Positions 20,804 through 30,308 of a stretch of DNA of 64,000 bases are shown here, one piece after another. The DNA is from Aliidiomarina soli (lineage in GTDB: Bacteria > Pseudomonadota > Gammaproteobacteria > Enterobacterales > Alteromonadaceae). A program made the translations under genes and the position numbers. The notes under the pieces are model-generated. The model was given only the letters and a program-made list of their open reading frames with translations. It did not search any database and was not told the DNA's origin. The stretch spans positions 248,001-312,000 of the forward strand of contig NZ_PIPO01000001.1 in assembly GCF_003986975.1 (NCBI RefSeq). The letters are read 5' to 3'. How positions within the stretch are numbered: the first letter of the stretch is position 1; the number at the start of each line of letters is the position of its first letter.

Positions 20804-21778
20804 ATGGGATTATTAGTTGACGGTCAGTGGCATGACCAATGGTATGACACATCGAAAACTGGTGGCCGTTTCGTCCGCACTGAAGCACAGTTCCGCAACT
20901 GGATAACCGCGGATGGCAGCGCAGGACCATCCGGTGAAGGTGGCTTTGAAGCTGAAACAGGGCGTTACCACCTGTATGTATCCTATGCCTGCCCTTGGGC
21001 TCACCGCACATTGATTTTTCGTCAGTTAAAAGGTTTGCAAGATCATATCAGTTTCTCCGCCGTGGAGCCGCTGATGTTAAAGAATGGCTGGGAATTTGGA
21101 GCCGGTGATTTGGCCGACCCGTTGTACGGTTTTAACTTCATGCATCAGGTTTATACTAAAACCAGGCCTGAGTATAGTGGCCGGGTAACGGTCCCCGTGC
21201 TGTGGGACAAAAAACGCGAAACCATCGTCAGTAATGAATCAGCTGAAATTATCCGTATGCTGAATAGCGCCTTTAACGAGTTAACTGACAATCGTCTTGA
21301 TTTTTATCCTGACTCGTTGCACGGCGCGATTGATGAGATCAATGAGTTTGTCTATGACCGGATTAACAATGGGGTCTATAAGTGTGGTTTTGCCACCACC
21401 CAGGATGCCTATGAAGAAGCCTTCGCCGATTTGTTTGATGCGTTGGATACCTTAGAGCAACGGCTGGCAGGTCAGCGCTATCTGGTCGGTGCTGAACTGA
21501 CCGAAGCGGACTGGCGTTTGTTTACCACACTGGTTCGATTTGACCCCGTCTATGTAGGCCACTTTAAAACCAACCTGAAACGAATTGCCGATTATCCGAA
21601 TCTGAGTAATTATTTGCGTGACTTATATCAGCAGTCCGGGGTGCAGGAGACGGTCAACCTGGAACATATCAAAAAACACTATTATGGCAGCCATGACACC
21701 ATTAACCCGACAGGCGTAGTGCCGGTAGGGCCGGCGGTGGATTACACGGCGCCGCACGATCGGAGGAAGTTTTCCTGA
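20804..21778 (+). CDS. yqjG: Glutathionyl-hydroquinone reductase (YqjG/Xi-class GST)
   Basis: A 324-residue Xi-class glutathione transferase that removes glutathione from glutathionyl-hydroquinones. The thioredoxin-like half has the catalytic Cys63 in YACPWAHRTL. The C-terminal helical half contains the family segments YDRINNGVYKCGFA and EADWRLFTTLVRFD. A strong AGGAGAG precedes the ATG at 20804. Its TGA shares a base with the pirin ATG, so the two are an operon. Confidence 0.93.
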   Translation: MGLLVDGQWHDQWYDTSKTGGRFVRTEAQFRNWITADGSAGPSGEGGFEAETGRYHLYVSYACPWAHRTLIFRQLKGLQDHISFSAVEPLMLKNGWEFGAGDLADPLYGFNFMHQVYTKTRPEYSGRVTVPVLWDKKRETIVSNESAEIIRMLNSAFNELTDNRLDFYPDSLHGAIDEINEFVYDRINNGVYKCGFATTQDAYEEAFADLFDALDTLEQRLAGQRYLVGAELTEADWRLFTTLVRFDPVYVGHFKTNLKRIADYPNLSNYLRDLYQQSGVQETVNLEHIKKHYYGSHDTINPTGVVPVGPAVDYTAPHDRRKFS

Positions 21779-22608
21779 TGAGTACTACTATGGTTCGTAA
21801 ACGAGTTCGTGGCATGCCTGCGCAGGATGGGGCAGGTGTGAAGCTAAGTCGGGTGATTAATCAACCGTCGTATAAGCATCAGGACCCGTTCCTGATGCTG
21901 GATGAATTCAAATCCGATGACCCGAATGACTACATCGCTGGGTTTCCGCCTCATCCGCACCGTGGTTTTTGTACCTTAACCTACATGCTGGCGGGTTGCA
22001 TGGAGCATCAGGACTCACGAGGCAATAGCGGGGAAATTAACGCTGGCGGATTGCAGTGGATGAAAGCAGCCCGGGGCATGATTCACTCTGAAATGCCTAA
22101 GCAGGAAGATGGCCTGATGTGGGGTTTTCAACTGTGGATAAACCTGCCTGCTGATGAGAAAATGAGTGATCCCGATTATGCCGATATCATGGGTGACGAA
22201 GTGCCGGAGGTTGCACTCAACAGCGCCTCGGTGCGGGTGTTGTCCGGCGATTTCGGTGGCGCAGAAGGGCCGGTTAAAGCCCCGGGTCGCGATTTCCTTT
22301 ATCTGGATCTGCGTTTTGAGCAAGCTGACCAGGCTGAAATTGAGTCACAAGGCCAACAGACGCGGCTGATGTATGTCTATAAAGGTGAGCTGCGTATTAA
22401 TGGTGAAACCGTGCGTGCAGGTGAACTGGCCGATCTGAATCCGGACGGGACTTTGCAATTGTCTGCAACCGCTGACACTGGGGTTTTACTCTTGGCGGCT
22501 AAGCCAATTGGCGAGCCGATTGCTCAATACGGGCCGTTTGTGATGAACACAGAAGACGAGCTACGCCAGGCGTTTAGTGATTATCAGCAGGGCACACTGA
22601 CAAACTAA
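21778..22608 (+). CDS. Pirin family protein
   Basis: A 276-residue bicupin of the pirin family. The metal-binding segment FPPHPHRGFCTLTYML and the later GCMEHQDSRG supply the His and Glu ligands; the WMKAARGMIHSEMP motif follows. Bacterial pirins include quercetin dioxygenases and redox-responsive regulators, so the exact role is open. Coupling to the hydroquinone reductase suggests a part in quinone or phenolic metabolism. Confidence 0.92.
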   Translation: MSTTMVRKRVRGMPAQDGAGVKLSRVINQPSYKHQDPFLMLDEFKSDDPNDYIAGFPPHPHRGFCTLTYMLAGCMEHQDSRGNSGEINAGGLQWMKAARGMIHSEMPKQEDGLMWGFQLWINLPADEKMSDPDYADIMGDEVPEVALNSASVRVLSGDFGGAEGPVKAPGRDFLYLDLRFEQADQAEIESQGQQTRLMYVYKGELRINGETVRAGELADLNPDGTLQLSATADTGVLLLAAKPIGEPIAQYGPFVMNTEDELRQAFSDYQQGTLTN

Positions 22609-22627
22609 GCAATGCTATCCGGTGACT

Positions 22628-22654
22628 CAGGCGCAGACGTTATGTCTGCGCCTG
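22628..22654. terminator. Hairpin between convergent genes
   Basis: CAGGCGCAGAC (22628-22638), loop GTTAT, then GTCTGCGCCTG (22644-22654) is a perfect 11-bp stem. It overlaps the last codons of the minus-strand response regulator. Neither flank has a T-run, so it may be a transcript end protected by structure rather than a classic terminator. Confidence 0.5.
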
Positions 22655-24283
22655 CAAGCTTTCGAATTCTGATTTAAGCGTGGTTAAACGTTCTTTATGT
22701 TTAGCTGGCAGAGTTAAACCGTCAAGCACTCGCAGACAGCCCTTGCAGCCTTCCACCAGGTACTTCAGTGGTTCATCACTGGTCCCGAGAATCTTCAATG
22801 CGGCCTGAATATAATTCAGTGCCACGCCACTGTTCATGGGCGCCAGTTCCAGCGCTTTTTCGAATTCGCTGATAGCGGCACCGAAGTCACCTTCGGTATA
22901 CAGGCTGATTCCTTTCTTATTATGCTCCGAATAGGCCTGCTGCTGAGACTCTTTGCCTTTAATCCGGCGATCCAGCATCTGAATATTGTAACGGTCCAGT
23001 TGTTTGTCTGATTTTTGCTTACGGATCAAGGTGTTGGCACGCTCAAACTCGCCAATGTCGAGAAAGGCAATGGCTACATCCGGGGCAATGTCTTTGTTTA
23101 TTTCGGCGTTGTTCTCAATGAACTCTTTGGCCACGATATTGAGATGGACCTGAGCCTGACGGTAGCGGCCGTTAAAGGCTTCAATCCGTGCCATGACCGC
23201 ATTTTCCAGTTGCGGATAGTCCAGTTTGCCGCCAAATAACGACTCATCGCTGCGCGCCCGTTGTAAGGCGAGAGATGCTTCCTGATGGTATTTATTTATT
23301 TCCAGCTTGGATTCGCACTGCTCCGCGGCATCGAGAATGCTGCGAATGTAATTGCACAAATGACGAGGGTTGCGATACACCGACTTGCGGCTGATATCGA
23401 GTACGTTCTGCATCGCCTGCTTAGCCAGTTCGAACTGTTCACCGTCCCGGGCTAATTCACTCATATAGAGCTGACGGGTAATCGAAAATGGGGCCAGGGT
23501 CACTGCTTTGCGGCCAGCTTCGAGCGCTTTTACCGGCTGTTCGTCACCTTGCAACGAGCGCGCCAGTACGTCATAGGCTTCGACTGCATTGGGTGTGGAA
23601 CGAATAACTTCATGACAGAGTTCTACTGAGGTATTGAAATCGCTTTGTGCATATTTAATTTTTGCCAGGGCCAGTACACCCCAGCTGAAGCGTTGTTCGC
23701 GCAGCAATTCGTTGATAGTTTCTTCTGCCTGATTGAGTTGCCCTTTTTTCAGGTAGAGCTCGCACAATAGTTGACGGCAATAGTTGCGGTAGCGACCGTT
23801 TTCATCGACGTGCTCGATGCATTCATCAATGCAGGCGTCATAATCCTTTTCGAACAGCGTCTGGTAAACGCGGTGCAATGAATGGCGTTTTTGAAAGCTG
23901 CGTTTCAGACGGCTGCGCAATACACCAATCGAAAATGGTTTCATCAGATAATCATCGGGCTGCAATTCAATCGCGCTTAGCACCATCGGTCGGGTGCTTT
24001 CGCCGGTAATGATAAAAAACAGTCCGTTGGGACGAAGCAGTTCGCGGACTTTCATTTCTTCGAGGACCTGGCGTCCGTTTTTGCCGCGGCCGAGGTTGTA
24101 GTCAACCAATAAAATGTCGTACGCGTCGCGGTTGTGTGCGGCAATTCCCGCTTCGCCTGAGCCGACGGCGGTCACATCACGGGCTCCAAGCTGAGATAAC
24201 AGGCCTTTGAGCATGACCTGAAAGGGTTTTTGGTCGTCGATAATCAGGATTTTCTTATCCGCAATCTGGATTGAGTCGCTCAT
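22640..24283 (-). CDS. Response regulator with C-terminal TPR-like repeats
   Basis: A 547-residue cytoplasmic protein. Residues 10-125 are a receiver domain with the acidic pair Asp16-Asp17, the phosphorylation site Asp61 (DILLVDYNLG), Thr92 and Lys114 (LMKPF). No DNA-binding or enzymatic output domain follows; instead helical TPR-like repeats run to the end (for example GDFGAAISEFEKALELAPMNSG). Output is therefore probably through protein contacts. No histidine kinase gene is adjacent. It converges on pirin and diverges from the next gene. Confidence 0.88.
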   Translation of the reverse strand: MSDSIQIADKKILIIDDQKPFQVMLKGLLSQLGARDVTAVGSGEAGIAAHNRDAYDILLVDYNLGRGKNGRQVLEEMKVRELLRPNGLFFIITGESTRPMVLSAIELQPDDYLMKPFSIGVLRSRLKRSFQKRHSLHRVYQTLFEKDYDACIDECIEHVDENGRYRNYCRQLLCELYLKKGQLNQAEETINELLREQRFSWGVLALAKIKYAQSDFNTSVELCHEVIRSTPNAVEAYDVLARSLQGDEQPVKALEAGRKAVTLAPFSITRQLYMSELARDGEQFELAKQAMQNVLDISRKSVYRNPRHLCNYIRSILDAAEQCESKLEINKYHQEASLALQRARSDESLFGGKLDYPQLENAVMARIEAFNGRYRQAQVHLNIVAKEFIENNAEINKDIAPDVAIAFLDIGEFERANTLIRKQKSDKQLDRYNIQMLDRRIKGKESQQQAYSEHNKKGISLYTEGDFGAAISEFEKALELAPMNSGVALNYIQAALKILGTSDEPLKYLVEGCKGCLRVLDGLTLPAKHKERLTTLKSEFESLQAQT

Positions 24284-24514
24284 TGGCTATCGGGTCTCTT
24301 GGTTCGAAAAGGCTACTTCAGACAGGCTACTATACCTTTGCATAGTCCACTATCCTCATGCTATCGGCAAGTCGGCGTAAGTATTTACTATAAATCTCAG
24401 AGAAACCTTAAGTTTTAAGCTGGTCAGACGATAGGTAATACAGCAGGCTCATTGCGGGCTTGCTGGATAACTCAGTTTGCCCCAGTCCATTGAACCAGGA
24501 GCGCCAGCAGCACA

Positions 24515-25027
24515 ATGCAAGCGGCCGAGCACAGTCAGACAGAAATGCACAGCATGCAGCCTCGCTGGATAAGCGATGAGTTGGCGCTGGGTGACAAGCT
24601 CAATCAGGCTATTCAGCAGAATAAGCGTGCTGATTTTGGCTACCTGCTGGCGATGCTTAGTGACAACGTGCTGGAACAGGGGTTCGCCCGCCTACAACGG
24701 GTCGCCGCAGACGCACCTGAATGGAAGCCTCCGTTTGCCTATGGGCCGGCCATTCCACTAGCGGCTAGTGCCAGCGATTACGCGCATAATCCGGCTGCGC
24801 TGTATGAAAAAAGTGCAGTGAGTTGGCGGCTACAGAATGCCCTGCGCCCTGAAGCACTGAATCCGGTCAACGATGCCAAACATATTCCTGCAGAAGTAAA
24901 AAATAACTGCTCTCATTTCGTCCAGTTGCGAATGCGTTCTGAAGCCTACCAGCAAGTGCAGGGCACGGAAGCAGATCTGATTGACGTGATTGATAATATT
25001 CGTGGTGTCGATCGCTACGCAGCTTGA
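24515..25027 (+). CDS. Conserved hypothetical protein, VC2046/SO_3500-like
   Basis: A 170-residue soluble protein without signal peptide or membrane segment. The segment LNQAIQQNKRADFGYLLAMLSDNV recalls the VC2046/SO_3500 family of Vibrio and Shewanella; I recognise this from memory, and it is tentative. AGGAGC lies upstream of the ATG at 24515. It stands 32 bases before the alkyltransferase gene. Function unknown. Confidence 0.7.
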   Translation: MQAAEHSQTEMHSMQPRWISDELALGDKLNQAIQQNKRADFGYLLAMLSDNVLEQGFARLQRVAADAPEWKPPFAYGPAIPLAASASDYAHNPAALYEKSAVSWRLQNALRPEALNPVNDAKHIPAEVKNNCSHFVQLRMRSEAYQQVQGTEADLIDVIDNIRGVDRYAA

Positions 25028-25059
25028 TATAGTATGCACTCCAGGTCGCGGAGGTTCGC

Positions 25060-25539
25060 ATGCAACGCTGCAGTCATTTTTCGGTTGGTCCTTTTACCTT
25101 GCTGGTATGGCATGACGAGCAGGCTATTTTTCAAAGCCGTCTTAGCGCTGAGCCGCAATCCGTTCCCACTCAGGAGAGCAGTCACTTTGCGCTAGCAAAG
25201 CAAATTCAAAATCAGCTTGATGACTACCTTGCTGGTCAGCGAAGGTCGTTTGAGTTGCCCCTGCAGGCACAGGGTACCCCATTTCAAAAACAGGTCTGGC
25301 AGCTCATGCAGAGCATTCCCTGTGGCCAGACGCTAACCTACGGCGACGCCGCCAAACATCTGCAAAGTGCAGCTCAGCCGGTGGGCGGTGCCTGTCGTGC
25401 GAACCCCATTGCATTTTTTATTCCTTGCCACCGTATTGTTAGCCGCCAGGGCATCGGAGGCTATGCAGGGCAGTGGGGACAGGGAGAACGTGTAGATATG
25501 AAAAGCTGGCTGTTGGCCCATGAGCGGTCTATCGCATGA
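25060..25539 (+). CDS. ogt: Methylated-DNA--[protein]-cysteine S-methyltransferase
   Basis: A 159-residue suicide DNA-repair protein. The acceptor Cys123 is in the motif IPCHRIVS, preceded by the Asn hinge and RNA-binding-like helix region GGACRANPIAF. TYGDAAKHL is the usual helix-turn-helix. Its length and lack of an Ada regulatory domain fit Ogt. Its TGA overlaps the xerD ATG by four bases. Confidence 0.93.
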   Translation: MQRCSHFSVGPFTLLVWHDEQAIFQSRLSAEPQSVPTQESSHFALAKQIQNQLDDYLAGQRRSFELPLQAQGTPFQKQVWQLMQSIPCGQTLTYGDAAKHLQSAAQPVGGACRANPIAFFIPCHRIVSRQGIGGYAGQWGQGERVDMKSWLLAHERSIA

Positions 25540-26447
25540 GCGCCGACGACGATCTGATATTGATTGAACAGTTTTTGGATGACCTTTGGCTGCAGCAGGG
25601 CGTAAGCAAGAATACGCTGGCGGCATACCGTACCGACTTAAAGCAGTTTAGTCAGTTACTGCAGAGCCAAATTGGTCGTCCTATTCATCAGATAACCCGG
25701 GACGATCTCGATATCGCGATGCTGGCCATGCAACGTGCGGGCAAAAGCTCGCGCAGCAGCGCCCGCTTTCTTAGTGCGGCACGAAAATTTTACCGCTATT
25801 TATTGCATACCGAGCAACGCGCGGATGATCCCACCAGCAATATGCGTACGCCCAAACAAGCGCTGAACCTGCCCAAAAGCTTAAGTGAAAGCGATGTCGA
25901 GGCATTGCTCGAAGCAGCCGATACTAGCTCTGCGCTGGGCTTGCGCGACCGTTGTATGCTCGAAGTTCTGTATGCTACAGGTTTACGGGTGAGTGAACTG
26001 GTCGGGTTGCAGGTGAGTGAAGTAAATCTGCGCCAGGGCGTTATTAGGGTCACCGGTAAAGGCGACAAAGAGCGTCTGGTCCCCATGGGTGAAGAAGCGA
26101 TGGATTGGCTGCAACGGTATCTGAAAACCAGCCGACCCGAGTTACTGGCCAGCGGGAAGAAAGGTCCCACCGATGTGGTGTTTTTATCGCTGCGCGGACA
26201 GCAGATGACCCGGCAAACCTTTTGGCACCGGATCAAGCAACTGGCCGCACAGGCAGGACTGAATGCTGACTTATCGCCGCACACGCTGCGCCATGCATTT
26301 GCTACCCACTTACTTAACCATGGTGCTGACCTGCGTGCGTTGCAAATGCTGTTGGGCCATTCGGATATTGCGACTACGCAAATCTATACCCATGTCGCCC
26401 GGGCGCGTTTACAGGCGCTGCATAAAACCCATCATCCACGCGGTTAG
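25536..26447 (+). CDS. xerD: Site-specific tyrosine recombinase XerD
   Basis: A 303-residue recombinase resolving chromosome dimers at dif with XerC. The catalytic residues are all visible: Arg151 (ATGLRVSEL), Lys175 (VTGKGDKER), His249 and Arg252 (HTLRHAFATH), a His in LLGHSDIATT and the nucleophile Tyr284 (TQIYTHV). The N-terminal SAM-like core-binding domain is intact. The gene order xerD-dsbC-recJ-prfB-lysS, as in E. coli, separates it from xerC. Confidence 0.95.
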   Translation: MSADDDLILIEQFLDDLWLQQGVSKNTLAAYRTDLKQFSQLLQSQIGRPIHQITRDDLDIAMLAMQRAGKSSRSSARFLSAARKFYRYLLHTEQRADDPTSNMRTPKQALNLPKSLSESDVEALLEAADTSSALGLRDRCMLEVLYATGLRVSELVGLQVSEVNLRQGVIRVTGKGDKERLVPMGEEAMDWLQRYLKTSRPELLASGKKGPTDVVFLSLRGQQMTRQTFWHRIKQLAAQAGLNADLSPHTLRHAFATHLLNHGADLRALQMLLGHSDIATTQIYTHVARARLQALHKTHHPRG

Positions 26448-26547
26448 CGGCGAATTACAGGCTGAAAATGAACGCCTGAAAAGGTATAATCCGCGACCAG
26501 TACTCTGGCTCGGTTCGAGTCCGCAACATAACCTCAAGGGGATCGCT

Positions 26548-27300
26548 TTGAACTATCTGCAACTAAGCGGCGTATCGGCGCTGCTCGTGCTCAGCAGCTG
26601 GGCTTGGTCCGCTGCCGCACAGGCGACTGAAAATGATACCACGGACGCCTTGCATGAACGCCTTGCTAAGATCGGGCTGCGTGTGCAAACGCTGCAGCCA
26701 GCGCCAATTGACGGCTGGTATCAGGTGGTAACCGAGCAGGGGCTGCTGTATGTCAGTGACGATGGACAGCATATGATTACCGGGCATCTGTATAGCCTGG
26801 GCGGCGCCGAGGAACCTGTGGTTGAAAACCTGACGGAACAGGCCAACGGCCGTTTGCGTTTGCAGGCGATAGCTGAGCGCGACGATGAACTCATTCGGTA
26901 CCCGGCAGCCGAGGTAAAGTATGAAGTAACGGTTTTTACCGATCACACCTGTGGGTATTGCCGTACGCTGCATAACAATCTTGACCAGTTTCATCAGTTA
27001 GGTATCAGTGTGAATTATCTGGCCTTCCCGCGTGGTGGTGCTGATTCCCGTGGCGCGCGCGAAATTCAGTCGATCTGGTGTGCCGACGACCCGCAACAGG
27101 CACTGAATAACGCCAAAGCAGGTCAGCGACCAGCTGCTGCTGAGTGTGATATTTCCACCAACGAGCACTTACAGTTAGGGCGTCAGCTTGGTGTCAATGG
27201 CACCCCAGCGATGATTTTACCCGATGGGCGTTTGCTCGCTGGGTATCGCGCAGCCCCTTTGATTCTGGCTGAGATTGAAGCCGCCAACGAGTCCCGTTAA
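26548..27300 (+). CDS. dsbC: Thiol:disulfide interchange protein DsbC
   Basis: A 250-residue periplasmic disulfide isomerase. The TTG at 26548 follows AAGGGGA and gives a signal peptide (MNYLQLSGVSALLVLSSWAW, cleaved near AAAQA). The in-frame region upstream to 26263 is xerD sequence, not part of the protein. A short dimerisation domain precedes the thioredoxin fold with the active site Cys135-Gly-Tyr-Cys138 and the cis-Pro in GVNGTPAMIL. Confidence 0.95.
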   Translation: MNYLQLSGVSALLVLSSWAWSAAAQATENDTTDALHERLAKIGLRVQTLQPAPIDGWYQVVTEQGLLYVSDDGQHMITGHLYSLGGAEEPVVENLTEQANGRLRLQAIAERDDELIRYPAAEVKYEVTVFTDHTCGYCRTLHNNLDQFHQLGISVNYLAFPRGGADSRGAREIQSIWCADDPQQALNNAKAGQRPAAAECDISTNEHLQLGRQLGVNGTPAMILPDGRLLAGYRAAPLILAEIEAANESR

Positions 27301-27315
27301 CGGAGTAGCAGTACC

Positions 27316-29049
27316 TTGAGTTCATTAAAAACCCAACGTCGCGCGCCGGTTGATGATAGTCATCTACCTCAGCATTTATCCCCTGTGCTGCGCCAGTTGT
27401 TAGCGCAACGAGGCGTTGCCAGTGAACAGGAACTGCTGCTCAATGCAAAAGGTTTGCTTCATTTCTCTGCATTAACTGACAGTGAGCGCGCGGCTCAACG
27501 TATTGCCCGCGCTATAGCTGAACAACAGGGGATCTGCATTGTCGGCGATTTCGATGCAGACGGCGCTACCAGTACTGCACTGTTAATGCTGGCGTTACCC
27601 GAATTTGGCGCGCAGAAGCTGCATTACCTGGTCCCCAATCGCTTTACTGATGGCTATGGCCTGACACCGAAACTGGTCGATGCGGCGCACGCTGAAGGAA
27701 GTCAGCTGATCATTACGGTGGACAATGGTATTGCTGCTCACGCTGGTGTCGAGCGAGCCAATCAACTGGGTATGGATGTCATTATTACCGACCATCATTT
27801 ACCCGGTAGCAGCATGCCACCCGCCTATGCAATTGTGAATCCGACCCGTTCTGACTGCGCCTTTGCCAGCCCGAATTTAGCTGGGGTTGGCGTGGCCTTC
27901 TATCTGTTATTAGCGTTACGCGCCTGGTATCGCCAGCAGCAACATCCTGCAGCCGGGGTCAATGTAGCCCAGTGGCTGGACCTGGTGGCTCTGGGCACTG
28001 TGGCTGACGTGGTGTCGCTGGATTACAATAACCGCATTCTGGTGCAGCAAGGATTGGCGCGGATCCGTGCCGGTCAGTGCCGACCAGGCATTCTCGCATT
28101 GTTAAAAGCCAGCGGACGTGATCCGGCGAAGCTGCAGGCGACCGATCTGGGCTTTACCGTGGCACCGCGAATTAATGCGGCGGGGCGGCTGGATGACATT
28201 CAGATTGGAATTGAATGCTTGCTTAGCAATGACTGGCAAAAGGTCGAACGCCTGGCTGGCCAACTGGACGGACTAAACCGTGAACGGAGACAAACCGAGC
28301 AGGGCATGCGCGAAGACGCGGCAGCCTACCTAGCTGAGCTGAGCTTCGCTGAACAAAAATTACCACCAGTACTTAGCCTGCATCAAAGTGGCTGGCATCA
28401 GGGGGTAATCGGTATTCTTGCCGGACGGGTGAAAGAACAGGTTTACCGGCCGGTGATTGCCTTTGCTGATGCCGATCAGGGGTTGCTTAAAGGATCGGCC
28501 CGTTCAGTGCCCGGGGTGCATATTCGCGATTTGCTGGAGCGAGTGTATACGCTGGCACCACATACGATTCAGGCGTTTGGCGGGCATGCGATGGCGGCTG
28601 GCTTAACCATCGAAAAAATCCATTACGATGAGTTCACCCAGGTGCTGCAGGACGTCGCCCGCGACTGGATAGATGACGATATTCTGCAGCAGGTGGTGTG
28701 GAGTGACGGTGAATTAACTGCCGCAGAGCTGAGTTTATCCTTTGCTGAACAACTGGCGGCGCTTGGCCCCTGGGGGCAAAGTTTCAGCGAGCCTGTGTTT
28801 GACGGGGTATTTCGCGTCGCACAGCAGCGCATTGTCGGTGAGAAGCATCTCAAATTGGTGGTCCAGCCCCAGTTTTCAAATGAGGGTGGCAGCGGACAAA
28901 CGGTGGATGCTATCGCCTTCAATGTCGACACCACGCGCTGGCCGGATCCGCAGTGCAATTATCTGCGACTGGCCTATAAACTGCAGCTCAATGAGTTCCG
29001 CGGTAAGACTTCGCTGCAGCTGTTGGTGGAGCATCTGGAGCCGTTGTAG
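27316..29049 (+). CDS. recJ: Single-stranded-DNA-specific exonuclease RecJ
   Basis: A 577-residue 5'-3' exonuclease used in mismatch, base-excision and RecF-pathway repair. The DHH-family motifs begin with VGDFDADGATST (Asp78, Asp80 and Asp82) and continue with TVDNGIAAH and TDHHLPG. The DHHA1 module has GGHAMAAGLT. It starts at TTG (27316), 15 bases after dsbC; an ATG is not available nearby. Confidence 0.95.
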   Translation: MSSLKTQRRAPVDDSHLPQHLSPVLRQLLAQRGVASEQELLLNAKGLLHFSALTDSERAAQRIARAIAEQQGICIVGDFDADGATSTALLMLALPEFGAQKLHYLVPNRFTDGYGLTPKLVDAAHAEGSQLIITVDNGIAAHAGVERANQLGMDVIITDHHLPGSSMPPAYAIVNPTRSDCAFASPNLAGVGVAFYLLLALRAWYRQQQHPAAGVNVAQWLDLVALGTVADVVSLDYNNRILVQQGLARIRAGQCRPGILALLKASGRDPAKLQATDLGFTVAPRINAAGRLDDIQIGIECLLSNDWQKVERLAGQLDGLNRERRQTEQGMREDAAAYLAELSFAEQKLPPVLSLHQSGWHQGVIGILAGRVKEQVYRPVIAFADADQGLLKGSARSVPGVHIRDLLERVYTLAPHTIQAFGGHAMAAGLTIEKIHYDEFTQVLQDVARDWIDDDILQQVVWSDGELTAAELSLSFAEQLAALGPWGQSFSEPVFDGVFRVAQQRIVGEKHLKLVVQPQFSNEGGSGQTVDAIAFNVDTTRWPDPQCNYLRLAYKLQLNEFRGKTSLQLLVEHLEPL

Positions 29050-29157
29050 TGACAGGCCAATTTGCTCGCCATGCTGTTGTTTGGCGGCGAAATTCGCTAC
29101 ACTATCGACCGTTTTCCGAGCCTGTTTATTAGCTAACTTAACGAAAAAAGGGTTTTC

Positions 29158-30256
29158 ATGTTAGAAACCAATGCTGTCTACGCCCAGATTAAAGACATGA
29201 AGCTGCGAACTGAGCAGCTTAGGGGGTATCTTTGACTTCGATATCAGGGTTGAACGTTTAGAAGAAGTTGAACGGGAACTGGAAGATCCGGAGGTCTGGA
29301 ATAACCCCGAAAAAGCACAGGCATTGGGTAAAGAGCGGGTGTCTCTGGAACAGGTGGTAAACACTATTCGTGACCTTGATCAGGGCCTCGACGACAGCGA
29401 AGCCTTCGTTGCCATGGCGGAAGAGGCGGATGACGAAGACACCCTCGACGAAGCCCGTGCAGAAATCGCTAACCTGGAAGCTAAGCTGGATAAACTTGAG
29501 TTCCAGCGCATGTTCTCTGGGGCAAATGATACCAGTGATTGCTACCTTGATTTGCAGTCCGGCTCTGGCGGCACGGAAGCACAGGACTGGTGCAGTATGT
29601 TGCTGCGTATGTACCTGCGCTGGGGTGAAGCCCACGGCATGAAAACCGAAATTATTGAACTCTCAGAAGGAGATGTGGCGGGTATTAAATCCGTCACTAT
29701 CAAATTCAGCGGCGACTATGCATTTGGTTGGTTACGCACCGAAACAGGTGTTCACCGGCTGGTGCGTAAGTCGCCGTTTGACTCCGGCAATCGCCGCCAT
29801 ACGTCGTTTGCATCGGCGTTTGTTTATCCGGAAGTGGATGACAACATCGACATCGAAATTAATCCAGCCGATTTGCGCATCGATACCTATCGCGCCTCCG
29901 GTGCTGGTGGTCAGCACGTTAACCGGACCGACTCTGCGGTACGTATTACTCACGAACCGACCGGTGTGGTAGTGCAGTGTCAGAATGACCGTTCGCAGCA
30001 TAAAAACAAAGATCAGGCGATGAAACAGCTGCGTGCCAAGTTGTACGAGCTTGAACTTAAAAAGCAGAACGAAGAGCGCCAGGCCCTGGAAGATACCAAA
30101 TCGGACATTGGCTGGGGCAGTCAGATTCGCTCCTACGTGCTGGATGACTCGCGAATTAAAGATCTGCGTACCGGAGTAGAGACACGCAATACCCAAGCCG
30201 TGCTGGATGGCGATTTGGACAAATTTATTGAAGCCAGCCTGAAATCAGGCCTGTAA
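29158..30256 (+). CDS. prfB: Peptide chain release factor 2 (programmed +1 frameshift)
   Basis: Release factor for UGA and UAA stops. The first 25 codons run from the ATG at 29158 to CTT, followed by an in-frame TGA at 29233-29235. A +1 shift then joins the frame of the remaining 340 codons, giving 365 residues as in E. coli. The anticodon-like SPF tripeptide (RKSPFDSG) and the GGQ motif (residues 250-252) are intact. lysS follows 52 bases later, the usual pairing. Confidence 0.97.
29221..29236 (+). promoter_or_regulatory. RF2 autoregulatory frameshift site
   Basis: The Shine-Dalgarno-like AGGGGG (29221-29226), slippery CTT (29230-29232) and UGA followed by C (29233-29236) form the conserved site. 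Low RF2 lets the ribosome pause at UGA and slip +1, so RF2 controls its own synthesis. Confidence 0.95.
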
Positions 30257-30308
30257 AGCAGCACAGTCTGCTTTTCTATGACATCAGAGACGAATTGAAG
30301 GAAACATC

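Noticed and set aside
26263-26547. In-frame upstream extension of dsbC
   Set aside because: It reads through xerD in another frame and would bury the signal peptide; the TTG at 26548 has a proper ribosome site.
29324-29390. Start of prfB at 29324
   Set aside because: The conserved N-terminal part and frameshift site upstream show that the real start is 29158.
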